A DNA stretch of 64,000 bases. It comes from Paenibacillus sp. FSL W8-0186 (GTDB lineage Bacteria > Bacillota > Bacilli > Paenibacillales > Paenibacillaceae). Below are positions 26,410 to 35,644 of this stretch, one piece after another. The notes beneath the pieces were generated by a model. The model was not told the origin of the DNA. It made no database searches and saw nothing but the letters and a program-made list of their open reading frames with translations. Location: contig NZ_CP150207.1 in the NCBI RefSeq assembly GCF_037969765.1, forward strand, positions 744,001 to 808,000, written 5' to 3'. The translations under genes and the position numbers were made by a program. The first letter of the stretch is position 1. Each line of letters starts with the position of its first letter.

Positions 26410-27567
26410 TTATAAAATATCTCCTTGATGCGTCACGGGAAGCCGGGTCGTTACGGTAAAGCAAGGCTCTACCTCGACCTCCAGCCTTCCTCCCGCGACC
26501 TGGCATCGTTCCCGCATTCCCGACATCCCTAAGCCAGCCGTTCTGCTGTTATTCCAGTGGGGCGGCGGCACCTTCCCGTCATTGCTGACGGCCATGCGGA
26601 CCTCGTCGTCCCCGTAGGCCAGCCGGATTTCGACTGCGCCGGGCTGACCGTGCTTTAACGCATTGGTCAGGGCCTCCCGCGCATTTTTATACAGAATGAT
26701 CTCCAGGCTTGGATATAACGGGTAAGGCTGTCCCTCTACGGACAGCGTCGTCCGGATGCCGTTCTCCCGGCCGATTTCCTCCAGCATCAGGCTCAGCGCC
26801 TGAATTCCCGTCGTCTCGGAAGGCGGCTTCAGTCGGCGCACCGTGGCACGCAGCTGGTCGAGACCGGCAGAGAGCTGATCGCGAATTTGCCCAAGCAGGG
26901 CCATTCCTTTGTCAGGATCAGCAGGTACGACATGCAGTGCGGCTTCCATCATCATTTTCACACGGATCAGGCGGTGCCCCAGATCATCGTGAAGCTCCCT
27001 GGAAATTCGCGTCCGCTCCTCGGCCTGGGCCGCGCCTTCCACCTGCTTGCTGAACAGCATTAAACGGCGATGGGTCTCATTGAGCTCGTAATGCCGTCTG
27101 CGGAGGTCATCGTATTTTTGCTGGAGCTCGTCCTGCTTGGTCTTGAACAACTGGAGATAGGCGAGAATGCCTGCCAGCAACGATAGAAACAGCAGCACGC
27201 CGAACCTCCAGAACAGCGGCTCGGACAGCATTGTGAAGAAGATTGCGCCGGAATGAAGCCCAAACAGACTGATTCGCACGAACCTGCCGGGCATGGACGA
27301 ATAGACGAACACCGGTGCCAGAGCCGACAGGCTGGCCAGTCCGCCGTAAATGTAGCAAAGCCATACTGAATAGGCGATGAGCATAAGGCACCAAGCCGTT
27401 AAATGGATGCTCTCCTTCGCGAAGCGTCCCAGTACGGCCAACGCGAACAAGGCCAGCATATGGATGACGTACCGGTCATAAGGAGGGTTTGGCAGCAGGA
27501 AAATATGTAAAAATCCCGGGAGCAGAATCATCCCGTACAGAAAAGGAAGAAGCGAAGGCTTCTTCAT
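26410..27567 (-). CDS. sensor histidine kinase (HisKA_3 type)
   Basis: The 385-residue kinase starts at the ATG at 27567. About five N-terminal membrane helices with very short loops (residues 8-150) form an intramembrane sensor. A coiled coil (FKTKQDELQQKYDDLRRR) leads to the HisKA_3 motif RISRELHDDLGHRL and a HATPase domain (KNAREALTNALKHG, TAGLGMSGMRERC). The layout is that of kinases sensing envelope stress (DesK/LiaS-like), but the signal is unknown. It is 22 bases upstream of the regulator gene. Confidence 0.9.
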   Translation of the reverse strand: MKKPSLLPFLYGMILLPGFLHIFLLPNPPYDRYVIHMLALFALAVLGRFAKESIHLTAWCLMLIAYSVWLCYIYGGLASLSALAPVFVYSSMPGRFVRISLFGLHSGAIFFTMLSEPLFWRFGVLLFLSLLAGILAYLQLFKTKQDELQQKYDDLRRRHYELNETHRRLMLFSKQVEGAAQAEERTRISRELHDDLGHRLIRVKMMMEAALHVVPADPDKGMALLGQIRDQLSAGLDQLRATVRRLKPPSETTGIQALSLMLEEIGRENGIRTTLSVEGQPYPLYPSLEIILYKNAREALTNALKHGQPGAVEIRLAYGDDEVRMAVSNDGKVPPPHWNNSRTAGLGMSGMRERCQVAGGRLEVEVEPCFTVTTRLPVTHQGDIL

Positions 27568-27642
27568 CGTTCTCAACCCTTTTCATCGAAATAAGATGCA
27601 ATTATTATAGCATTCCTCTGAGAGTTCGGGTGCGGCAAATGG

Positions 27643-27654
27643 TGACTTTCGTCA
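27643..27654. promoter_or_regulatory. candidate response-regulator box
   Basis: TGAC-TTTC-GTCA, an inverted repeat with a 4-base spacer, sits in the 179-base region between the kinase gene and the ABC exporter. Read on the other strand the core is GAC-GAAA-GTC, reminiscent of LiaR-type boxes. A weak TACAAT -10 for the exporter lies near 27704. Confidence 0.35.
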
Positions 27655-27746
27655 TTTTATATTGGTGACCATCGATACCTTACGCGGGAAGCGAGGCCTG
27701 ATACAATGACTACAGAGTCAAAGATGCGTGGGAGGGCGAAAGCAGG

Positions 27747-28682
27747 ATGGCATTCGTAGAAGTAAACAATGTCGTAAAAAGATACGGAGACAAATTGTCC
27801 GTCGATCACTTGAATATGACCATTGAAGCCGGGGAAATATTCGGGCTCCTCGGCCCAAACGGAGCAGGGAAGAGCACGACCATGAACATGATCGTCGGGC
27901 TACTGCCGATGGATCAAGGCAGCATTACAGTCGACGGGATCCCTGTCAAGGACCGGCCGCTCGATGTAAAGCGCAGAATCGGGCTCGTTCCCCAGGACCT
28001 GGCTTTATATGAAAATATGTCTGCGGTGGACAATGTAACGTTTTTTGGCCGATTGTACGGCCTGCGGGGAGGGGAGCTGAAGGAGCGGGTGAAGGAAGCG
28101 CTGCGGTTTGTCGGTCTGGAGGAGCGGGCCATGCAGCTGCCGCATACGTTCTCCGGAGGGATGAAACGGAGGCTCAATATCGCCTGCTCGATCGTGCACC
28201 GCCCGAAGCTGATCATTATGGATGAGCCAACTGTGGGGATCGATCCCCAGTCACGGAATCATATTCTGGAATCGGTGCGTGAATTGAACCGCATGGGTTC
28301 GACAGTAATCTATACGAGCCATTACATGGAGGAGGTCGCCTCCTTATGCGATAGGGTAGCGATTGTCGATCAAGGCCATGTCATTGCCTGCGGGACGGAG
28401 CAGGAGCTCCGGGAACGGGTCGCCGGCGAGGAGAAAATCGTTATGACGGCCTCTGGTCTAGGGGAGGCGGTATTGTCCGAGCTGAAGCAGCACCCGCGGA
28501 TCACCCGCATTTTGGAAAATGAGAATGGTCTGGAGCTGTACACGTCTTCTTCACAGAACGAGCTGCAGGATATTCTGTACATTTGCGCCAAGCATGACGC
28601 CGTGATTCATTCTGTAGTATGCGAGCAGCCGACGCTAGAGACGCTGTTCCTCAATCTGACCGGGCGTACGCTGCGGGATTAG
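27747..28682 (+). CDS. ABC-2 exporter ATP-binding protein
   Basis: This 311-residue protein has one complete nucleotide-binding domain: Walker A GPNGAGKST, Q-loop VPQDLALY, signature FSGGMKRRLNIA, Walker B LIIMDEPTVGID and the switch His in YTSHYMEE. A C-terminal accessory domain of about 90 residues follows. It pairs with the two permease genes downstream. The arrangement with a LuxR-type two-component system resembles drug or antimicrobial-peptide export modules of Firmicutes. Confidence 0.93.
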   Translation: MAFVEVNNVVKRYGDKLSVDHLNMTIEAGEIFGLLGPNGAGKSTTMNMIVGLLPMDQGSITVDGIPVKDRPLDVKRRIGLVPQDLALYENMSAVDNVTFFGRLYGLRGGELKERVKEALRFVGLEERAMQLPHTFSGGMKRRLNIACSIVHRPKLIIMDEPTVGIDPQSRNHILESVRELNRMGSTVIYTSHYMEEVASLCDRVAIVDQGHVIACGTEQELRERVAGEEKIVMTASGLGEAVLSELKQHPRITRILENENGLELYTSSSQNELQDILYICAKHDAVIHSVVCEQPTLETLFLNLTGRTLRD

Positions 28683-28699
28683 GGCTAGGGGGATACGCT

Positions 28700-29887
28700 G
28701 TGAAGCTATGGACAATCGCCTGGTTCGAGCTGCGGATGCTTACGCGGACGCGCGCCGTATTACTGAACTTATTTTTGCTGCCGATGGTGCTTATATTCAT
28801 TCTGGGCAACGCCCTCTCCAGCAACTTTAAAGACGAGGCAGAAGCTTCGGTTGAGCAGGCCAGGGTTTTGATCGTCGAGCCGAATACCGGGGGAGCTGTA
28901 CAAGGAGAGCTTGAGGTGGGATTAGGGCTTCGCGAGTTTTTGAACAGCCCGGAAATTAAACAAAGAATGCGGATTGAAAAGACCGTGAGCCGCGAAGAAG
29001 CGGTTGAAGCCTTGACCCGGGGCGAAGCAGATTTCGGCGTCATCATTCCATCTGATTTCGAGGAGCGGGTAACAGGGGAAGGAAGCGCAGTGGGAGCTCA
29101 TTCCCGGAAAAGACAGCATGAAAAATTACGTCGCCCAGATGATCTTCCATGCCTATTTGGATGAGGTCAACCGGATGCAGGCAGCGATCATCGCCTTGGG
29201 CCCGCAGGGCATTGGCGAGGCCATGGGAACGATGAGCGGGCTGGAGGCGACGTATGTTGAGACCGCCTCGTTGAATGTAGGGGGCGAGACGTATTCCGCT
29301 TTTCAATACTACGCTGCCGCGATGCTGATCATGTTCCTCCTGTACTCGGGACTGTCGGCAAGCATCAGCTTATCCGAAGAGAAGCGCAAGAAGACGCTGT
29401 ACCGTTTAAATTCGATGCCCGTAAGCACACTGGAGATATTTATGGGGAAAATCGCCGGGAACAGCCTGGTCGCTTTTTTACAGGCCGCCGTCATTATTTG
29501 CGGAACGTCATGGTTCTACGGTGTGGACTGGGGCCGTCATCTGTGGATGCTGGCGCTGACCTGTCTGCTCGTAGTGATCGCCTCTATGATGCTGGCCGTG
29601 ATCCTTACCTTGTTAACCAAATCATCCGCGGCTGCCCGTTCGGCCGTCGTGACAGTCATCGTCGTCATGACTTTTCTGAGCGGGGGTTCCAGCCGATGCC
29701 GATGGAGATCATTCAACGGATGGGCGAATTTACGGTGAACCACTGGGCAATGCAGGCCATACTGCGTTTGATGCTCGGGGCGGATCCGGGCGAAGTGATG
29801 CATTACTTGATGATGCTGGGCTTATTCTGCGGCCTGCTGCTTGCCGCCGGCATCGTTTCATATCGGAAGGTGGGTTATCATGAGTAG
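28700..29887 (+). pseudogene. ABC-2 permease, broken by two frameshifts
   Basis: The gene starts at the GTG at 28700 (VKLWTIAWFELRMLTR) with an AGGGGG site. The frame shifts near 29088-29092, where one base is extra or two are missing (the downstream frame resumes WELIPGKDSMKNY). It shifts again at 29682-29686, where five G stand for an expected six (SGGFQPMPMEII resumes). Corrected, it would be about 395 residues with one N-terminal helix, an extracellular domain and five C-terminal helices, like the neighbour at 29880. If the shifts are real, the exporter would have only one permease. Confidence 0.78.
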
Positions 29888-31037
29888 CTTGACGATTGCC
29901 TGGAATGTCATAAGACGAACGATCGGCACCAAAAAAGGGCTGCTCGGCTACATCCTGCTGCCGTGCGTCGTTATCTCTCTCGTCATCGCCCTGCTGGGGC
30001 AGGAAGAAATGACGCTGTCGCAAATCGCGTACGTGGATCGGGATCAGGGGTTGGCCAGCGCGTTCCTGCTGGAGGAGCTGGCTGACAAGCCCGGCTATGC
30101 CTTAAAGAAATATGAGGATGATGCGGCGATGAAGGATGCGCTGCTGTCCAAACAAGCCGCAATAGGCTTTGCCATCCCGGCCGGGTTCACCGAAGGAGTC
30201 CGCTCCGGACGCGTCCCTAAGCTCCAGGTATATGATTTGGCAACAAGCGAGGCGACCTTTACCCTTAGAATCAACCTGGATGGGCTTATACGGGGGATGG
30301 CGGCTTCCGCAGGGATGGTTAGGACAGCGGCCGGCGAGGGCGGACAGGACAGCGCAGCGCTGGCCGATGTGTTCCGGGAGACGGGAAAACACCGCGTAAC
30401 CGCCATCGATCAGGAACTTCGGCTCTACCCGAAGGAGGGGCTTAGCACGGTCACCGGCTTTACGCTGTTGTTCCTGATGAGCTTAATCAGCAGCTCGGTG
30501 ACGCAAATTGTGGAGGACCGCAGCAAGCGGACGATGGCCCGTATATATAGCGCACCGGTCAGAGCGTGGGAGATCGCTGCGGGCAACTTCCTTGGCAGCT
30601 TCTTTGTCGGCCTGATCCAGATTGCGGTCGTATTGATGCTCAGCCGCTGGGTGCTGCGATATGATGCCGGCATCCCGCTGCATTTGCACTTTATCGTAAT
30701 GGCTGCGTTTATGCTCGTAGCGATGGGCATCGCAAGTGCGGCCGCCGGATTGATTCGCAATCCGCAGAACGCCGGGATGCTGAACAATCTGATCATTACC
30801 CCGACCTGCATGATCGGGGGCTGCTTCTGGCCGATTTCCTTCATGCCGGAATATATGCAGAAGGCAGCTAATTTCGTGCCGCAGAAGTGGACGATCGAGG
30901 CCATCGAGCTGCTCTCCTCGGGAAGCAGTCTGAAGGAAGTCGTTACTCCGCTGCTCATCCTGGTGCTCATGGCGTTCGTGCTGCTGATCATCGGTTCGGC
31001 GATCCTTCGCCCCAGTGAGGGGCAGGCAAGGGCATAA
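29880..31037 (+). CDS. ABC-2 permease
   Basis: This 385-residue membrane protein starts at the ATG at 29880, overlapping the broken permease by 8 bases behind GGAAGGTGGG. It has one N-terminal helix (GLLGYILLPCVVISLVIALLG), a soluble domain of about 170 residues and five C-terminal helices. The typical ABC-2 segments SVTQIVEDRSKRTMARIYSAPV and GGCFWPISFMPEYMQKAANFVP are present. It would normally pair with the preceding permease. Confidence 0.9.
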   Translation: MSSLTIAWNVIRRTIGTKKGLLGYILLPCVVISLVIALLGQEEMTLSQIAYVDRDQGLASAFLLEELADKPGYALKKYEDDAAMKDALLSKQAAIGFAIPAGFTEGVRSGRVPKLQVYDLATSEATFTLRINLDGLIRGMAASAGMVRTAAGEGGQDSAALADVFRETGKHRVTAIDQELRLYPKEGLSTVTGFTLLFLMSLISSSVTQIVEDRSKRTMARIYSAPVRAWEIAAGNFLGSFFVGLIQIAVVLMLSRWVLRYDAGIPLHLHFIVMAAFMLVAMGIASAAAGLIRNPQNAGMLNNLIITPTCMIGGCFWPISFMPEYMQKAANFVPQKWTIEAIELLSSGSSLKEVVTPLLILVLMAFVLLIIGSAILRPSEGQARA

Positions 31038-31066
31038 GGACGAGGGTGTATATTACAGCAACACAA

Positions 31067-31113
31067 AAACAGGTTATCCCGTTGACGATCGGCGTCATCC
31101 GGATAACCTGTTT
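31067..31113 (+). terminator. terminator of the ABC exporter operon
   Basis: Stem AAACAGGTTATCC pairs with GGATAACCTGTTT around a 20-base loop. The flanking A and T runs could let it work in both directions. Confidence 0.75.
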
Positions 31114-31202
31114 GCCGTTCAAGGACGCGGCAGAGAAAATGTAGTGGAAAAAGATTGCATCCCTATATAAAATTTAATATGTTGGAAAGAAGCGTGGGTC
31201 GG

Positions 31203-31694
31203 TCAACCCGCATGAAGCTGTCCTGTGATGCGGCGGTATTCCTTAAGCATGAACAGCCGCCAGCGGAGAATCATTCCGTAGGCCAGCAGGAAAAATACGG
31301 AGCCCGTCTGAAGCACGGAGATATATTGCTCTACGACTTCATGCAGGACGAGTCTCAGCGCAAGCAAGCCGATCAGGATATAGGCAAAGCCGCGGGTACG
31401 TTTGGCGTATACCTCGCCGTCGATCAGTTCGAATTGTGTGCTGCGATTCAGCGGGTAAGAGAAGAATAACCAACCTACGGCAAAGGCGACGGCGCCCCAA
31501 AGAATTGGGATATGAAATTCAGGAACGATGAACATCCCGAAGCCGGTAGTCATGCCTAGCGGCGGAATAATGATCTTCTTGACCGTTACGGGCCTGCGGC
31601 TGGCTTTTAACCGGATAAACAGCGCGAGTGCAGCCATAACGATGGCTCCGACGGTTACAAAAACCTGCATATAAGAAGGAATGGTGATATTCAT
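31203..31694 (-). CDS. CcdC-like membrane protein
   Basis: This 163-residue protein starts at the ATG at 31694 behind AGAAAGGGA and has four predicted helices (VTVGAIVMAALALFIRL, IPILWGAVAFAVGWLFF, AYILIGLLALRLVL and a last one). The arrangement RRPVTVKKIIIPPLGMTTGFGMFIVPEF fits the CcdC/DUF1453 family, which is associated with cytochrome c maturation in Bacillus though not shown to be essential. It is a single gene, convergent with the ABC operon. Confidence 0.75.
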   Translation of the reverse strand: MNITIPSYMQVFVTVGAIVMAALALFIRLKASRRPVTVKKIIIPPLGMTTGFGMFIVPEFHIPILWGAVAFAVGWLFFSYPLNRSTQFELIDGEVYAKRTRGFAYILIGLLALRLVLHEVVEQYISVLQTGSVFFLLAYGMILRWRLFMLKEYRRITGQLHAG

Positions 31695-31835
31695 AGAATG
31701 TCCCTTTCTTGAACATGTGTAGTTGGCGAGACCATTATAACATAAATCACATACGGAAAATAAAAATGAGCCCAAGGCTCGCGAAATCATCAGCGCGCCC
31801 GTGTTTCAAGGATATGACGGAAAGGGGAAAGGAAT

Positions 31836-32270
31836 ATGAACAGCGAGTTTACAGTTGCCCTGCATTGCCTTCTTTTTTTGCATATGAATGCCCATTGCAT
31901 TGCCAACAGCGAGAAAATTGCGGCGAGCGTGGCTACGCATCCTGCCCGGGTCCGCAAGGTGCTGAGCCTGCTAAAGAAGCAAGGGTATGTGTCGACAAAA
32001 GAAGGAGTGGGCGGCGGCTACTTGCTCAGCGCCGATTTGAACGCCATCAGCCTTGGCGACTTGTACCGCCTGTTCGCGAGAGGCACCCTTCAGCCAGGCT
32101 GGTGCTCGGGCAGCCAGGAATCGCCCTGCCAGGTATCCTCGAAGATGCGTGAGGTCATGGACCGGATTTTTGCCGGAGGTGAGGATCAGCTTGAGCGGTA
32201 TTTTGATGAAATCAAAGTATCCCGGGTGAAGGGATTGCTTCAGGAGCTGCGGGCTGAGGCAGGTTCGTAA
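31836..32270 (+). CDS. Rrf2-family transcriptional regulator
   Basis: This 144-residue winged-helix protein has the pattern FTVALHCLLFLHM, IANSEKIAASVATHPARVRKVLSLLKKQGYV and GVGGGYLLS. The wing matches the YwnA-like branch of Rrf2. It has Cys residues in GWCSGS and SPCQVS, but not the three-Cys cluster of iron-sulfur members. It lies 29 bases upstream of the lactonase gene and may regulate it. Confidence 0.87.
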   Translation: MNSEFTVALHCLLFLHMNAHCIANSEKIAASVATHPARVRKVLSLLKKQGYVSTKEGVGGGYLLSADLNAISLGDLYRLFARGTLQPGWCSGSQESPCQVSSKMREVMDRIFAGGEDQLERYFDEIKVSRVKGLLQELRAEAGS

Positions 32271-32299
32271 ATCAACCAACCAATAGGGGGAGAAAGTCT

Positions 32300-33460
32300 A
32301 TGAGTATCTTTAAGCCAGAGGAACAGTATTTCTATGTTGGGGGCTACTCTTCTGGAGAAGAAGCTGGGATTCATCTTTGCAGCTTAAATACGGACAGCGG
32401 AGAGCTTCGTCTAATTCACGGCACCTCAGACATCGAGAACCCGTCTTTTCTTATCGTCGCGGATAAACAACATGCAGGGCGTCAGGCGGCTGCATACGTC
32501 ATGCAGAAACATGAAAGCGATACCGCGGAAGATTCGGCCAACCCTGTTAGCCAGGCAGCTGAGGAAGCGGCGGGAACAATGCGGCTATATGCCGCTTTGG
32601 AATGCGAGGACGGCAAGGTCGCTGCCTATGGCATTAATCCGCAGGACGGCAAGCTGAATCTGCTTGAAACGGCGCGTACGGAGGGTTCAAGCCCGTGTCA
32701 TTTGTCGCTGTCTCCTTCCGGGCATCTGCTTGTCGCCAATTATTCCAGCGGCCATGTCAACAGCTTTGAATTGGATGGGGAGGGGAGCTTAGCCCAAATG
32801 GCGGCGGCTGTTCAGCATGTTGGCAGCGGCTTTCGCCAGGATCGCCAGGAGGCAGCTCATGCCCACAGCGTACTCCCATCCAAGGATGGCAAATATGCCT
32901 TCGTCTCCGACCTGGGTCTGGACCAGATCGTCGTGTACAGAGTGGAAGACGGCAAGCTCGTTACGCACCGTGAGGTGGCGCTGCCACCTGGAGCGGGGCC
33001 AAGGCATTTCATTATCCATCCGTCCGATACGTTCGCTTACGGTATCAATGAGCTGAACAACACAGTGACCGTGTTTGCGTATAACCCAACCCATGGTATT
33101 TTGGAAATTATTCAGCATATAAGCACTTTGCCCGAGGACTTTGCCGAAGAGAGCTATGCGGCGGACATTCATCTGTCGCCGGATGGCAAATATGTATACG
33201 CATCGAACCGTGGCCATGACAGTATCGTCCGCTTCAAGCTGGACGCTTCGACCGGACAGCTCAGCGCCCCGGAGTGGACTAGTGTTGGCGGAAAGTGGCC
33301 GCGCAACTTTGCTGTCCTGGACGACTATGTGCTCGTGGCGAACCAGTTTAGCAACAGCATCACCTTGCTCGGCCGCGACCGGGCCACCGGCAGCCTTTCG
33401 CCTGCCGACAGCGTGCTGGAGGTGAAAGAGCCTTCCTGTATCGCGATTGTTCCGCGGTAG
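32300..33460 (+). CDS. pgl: 6-phosphogluconolactonase, beta-propeller type
   Basis: This 386-residue cytoplasmic protein belongs to the lactonase (YbhE/Pgl) seven-bladed propeller family. Repeating blade motifs are visible: YVGGYSSGEEAGIHL, SPCHLSLSPSGHLLVANYSSG, AHAHSVLPSKDGKYAFVSDLG, GPRHFIIHPSDTFAYGINE, IHLSPDGKYVYASNRGHDSI and WPRNFAVLDDYVLVANQ. These include the His and Arg expected at the active site. It would hydrolyse 6-phosphogluconolactone in the pentose phosphate pathway. A Glu/Ala-rich insert at about 75-95 is a minor oddity. Confidence 0.9.
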   Translation: MSIFKPEEQYFYVGGYSSGEEAGIHLCSLNTDSGELRLIHGTSDIENPSFLIVADKQHAGRQAAAYVMQKHESDTAEDSANPVSQAAEEAAGTMRLYAALECEDGKVAAYGINPQDGKLNLLETARTEGSSPCHLSLSPSGHLLVANYSSGHVNSFELDGEGSLAQMAAAVQHVGSGFRQDRQEAAHAHSVLPSKDGKYAFVSDLGLDQIVVYRVEDGKLVTHREVALPPGAGPRHFIIHPSDTFAYGINELNNTVTVFAYNPTHGILEIIQHISTLPEDFAEESYAADIHLSPDGKYVYASNRGHDSIVRFKLDASTGQLSAPEWTSVGGKWPRNFAVLDDYVLVANQFSNSITLLGRDRATGSLSPADSVLEVKEPSCIAIVPR

Positions 33461-33653
33461 CACACTGATCTGTGGCTTGGCTTGGGTAAAGGTGTCTGTG
33501 AAGTGAGATGTAAGTTTGGTAGCAGGCAGCAGTAGCGGACTAGCGGGTAGTGGCTTAGTTAGTAGTAAGTAGTGAGTTAGTTGGTGTTGCAAATAGAGAG
33601 TTGGTTGGTGTGCGAGCAGTGGTTAGCTATGCAGTGGCTGGGCATATGCGAAC

Positions 33654-33839
33654 CTAACGGACACAGGGGGCGCTATTTGCGAAATAACGGGAAATTTAGA
33701 GGGCTAACGGACCTGTGTTCCGCTATTGCTCCCAAAAGCATGTTTTAGGCAGTCCATTTGGCCAAATAACGGAACCAGGGTCCGTAAGCACCTGTGAAAG
33801 AGGTCTATTTCAACAAATAGCGGATCTCCTGTCCGTTAG
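33654..33839. repeat. interspersed TAACGGACC/TCCGCTATT repeat, copy 2
   Basis: Carries CTAACGGACCTGTGTTCCGC forward and inverted relatives (CGGAACCAGGGTCCGTAAG, GCGGATCTCCTGTCCGTTAG). It corresponds to the element at 1224-1410. Upstream, 33461-33653 is low-complexity GTTAGT-rich DNA without a gene. Confidence 0.65.
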
Positions 33840-33929
33840 GAAGCAGCCAATTCCGAGGGCTGAGGCATCAATCCCGCCGAGCCCACCCGTCTCATCCCCC
33901 CTCAGTCATTAGTCCCACTAGACTCATCA

Positions 33930-34075
33930 GCACATCGAGGACATCGAGCACATCGAGCACATCGATCATATCGAGCACATCAGCAGATCGACCATATCGA
34001 GCACACCAAACCCACCAAACCCACCAAACCCACCAAACCCACCAAACCCACCAAACCCACCAGCCCCACCAGCCC
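33930..34075. repeat. CATCGAGCA and ACCAAACCC tandem repeats
   Basis: Nine-base units CATCGAGCA (about four, irregular) are followed by nine-base units ACCAAACCC (about seven). The second set, read on the minus strand, would encode Gly-Gly-Phe repeats, but the frame has no ribosome site and crosses a terminator. I therefore treat it as non-coding. Confidence 0.7.
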
Positions 34076-34146
34076 CAACGTTTCCATCAAACCCACCAGT
34101 CTCTGAACCCCACGAAGCTACACCCCCACTTCCCCGTTGAAGAATT

Positions 34147-34180
34147 AAGGACAAGACCGGCCGGCCTTGTCCTTTTTTTT
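34147..34180 (+). terminator. strong terminator with no assigned gene
   Basis: A near-perfect hairpin (AAGGACAAG, ACCGGCCGG core, CCTTGTCCTT) is followed by eight T. The nearest plus-strand gene ends 690 bases upstream, so an unrecognised transcript may end here. Confidence 0.8.
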
Positions 34181-34344
34181 GCGTACCTAAATTAGCCAAT
34201 GCCCCCAAAATGTGCTCCACAAGGGAATATAAGCTTCTCTTATAGTTTTTTAATACATTTCCAATAAAAGTGTTTGACAAGAAAACCCAGCGCATATAGA
34301 ATACAATCATAGCATACTAAACAGGTAGGAATAATAAATAAAAT

Positions 34345-34500
34345 AAAGTTCTCACCGTACGGACGGAGGAACGCTCTACTTGCCTTGGCAGACACGGTAG
34401 CAGTTCGGTCTGACCGTAGGGATAGGGCGTTTCTCTTTCTATTTTGCTAGGCAGTTGGCATGAGAAGCAGTTGAGGCACATCGAGCATGTCCGCAGAAAT
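34345..34500 (+). promoter_or_regulatory. possibly structured leader of the sulfate uptake operon
   Basis: The 5' region of sbp has several nested complementary segments: GAACGC (about 34371) with GCGTTTC (about 34428), CAGAC with GTCTG, and CGGT with ACCG. It does not match the S-box or T-box consensus that I know. It could be a regulatory RNA or a protein site for sulfur control. Confidence 0.3.
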
Positions 34501-34542
34501 AATGACAGGTTTCTTAAAGAGAGATGGGGAGAGTGAGTAGTT

Positions 34543-35571
34543 ATGAAAAAGGTGTTGAAGCAAGGGTTGATTGCAGGTCTCGTATTGGCGGTATCGCTGG
34601 TTGCCGCGGCTTGCGGAAATTCGGGAAGCGGGGCCAAAGAGGTCAACTTGCTAAACGTATCCTACGATCCGACCCGGGAGCTGTATACCGAGTTCAACAA
34701 AGCATTTGCTGCTCATTGGGAGAAGGAGAAGGGCGAGAAGGTATCGATCAAGCAGTCGCATGGCGGATCAGGCAAGCAGGGCCGGGCGGTGATCGACGGT
34801 CTTGATGCGGATGTGGTTACGTTAGCTCTTGGTTATGACATCGACGCGATCCAGCAGGCCGGATTAATCAATGAAGGCTGGCAGCAGAAATACGAGCATA
34901 ACAGCTCGCCATATACGTCGACGATCGTGTTCCTCGTTCGCAAGGGCAATCCGAAAGGCATCAAGGATTGGGATGATCTGGTCACGGACGGAATCGAGGT
35001 CATTACGCCTAACCCGCAAACCTCCGGCGGAGCGCGCTGGAATTACCTTGCGGCATGGGGCTATGCCCTGCACCAGAACAACAATGACGAGGCCAAAGCT
35101 CAAGAGTTTGTAAAGAAGCTGTATGAGCATGTTCCGGTACTGGACAGCGGTGCCCGCGGAGCAACCACGACATTTGTGGAGCGCGGACTCGGGGATGTGC
35201 TGCTGGCTTGGGAGAATGAGGCTTGGCTGTCCGTAGAGGAGCTTGGCCCGGATAAGTTCGACATCGTCTACCCGTCAGAAAGTATTTTGGCTGAACCGCC
35301 TGTAGCGGTAGTTGATAAAAATGCCGATAAAAAAGGCACCCGCGAAGTGGCCGAGGCATATTTGCAGTACCTGTATTCGGAGGAAGGCCAGACGATTGCA
35401 GCGGAGAATTATTACCGTCCTACGCTGGATAGTGTAAAGAGCAAATACAAAGATGCTTTCCCCGAGATCAAGCTGTTTACAATAGATGATGAATTTGGCG
35501 GATGGGCTGAGGCACAACAGAAGCATTTTAGCGACGGCGGCATATTCACGCAAATTTATGCGCCGAAATAA
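34543..35571 (+). CDS. sbp: sulfate-binding lipoprotein of ABC transporter
   Basis: This 342-residue exported protein has a lipobox (AAAC, Cys24) and the sulfate/thiosulfate-binding family features: [65 protein letters not shown] and [15 protein letters not shown]. It captures sulfate outside the membrane and hands it to CysT/CysW. It is the first gene of the cluster. Confidence 0.95.
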   Translation: MKKVLKQGLIAGLVLAVSLVAAACGNSGSGAKEVNLLNVSYDPTRELYTEFNKAFAAHWEKEKGEKVSIKQSHGGSGKQGRAVIDGLDADVVTLALGYDIDAIQQAGLINEGWQQKYEHNSSPYTSTIVFLVRKGNPKGIKDWDDLVTDGIEVITPNPQTSGGARWNYLAAWGYALHQNNNDEAKAQEFVKKLYEHVPVLDSGARGATTTFVERGLGDVLLAWENEAWLSVEELGPDKFDIVYPSESILAEPPVAVVDKNADKKGTREVAEAYLQYLYSEEGQTIAAENYYRPTLDSVKSKYKDAFPEIKLFTIDDEFGGWAEAQQKHFSDGGIFTQIYAPK

Positions 35572-35644
35572 ACCGACCGCACAAACGGAGGGGCATTCCT
35601 GCGGTGATCGAGCGGGATGCAACGGATGGAAAGGATGAACCTGC

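Noticed and set aside
33966..34310. Minus-strand frame encoding GGFGGFGGF repeats
   Set aside because: It arises from a nine-base ACCAAACCC repeat, has no ribosome site and runs through a strong plus-strand terminator hairpin.
34345..34500. S-box (SAM) riboswitch or T-box upstream of sbp
   Set aside because: Neither the GGACTGGCCC-type S-box core nor the T-box AGGGTGG element is present.
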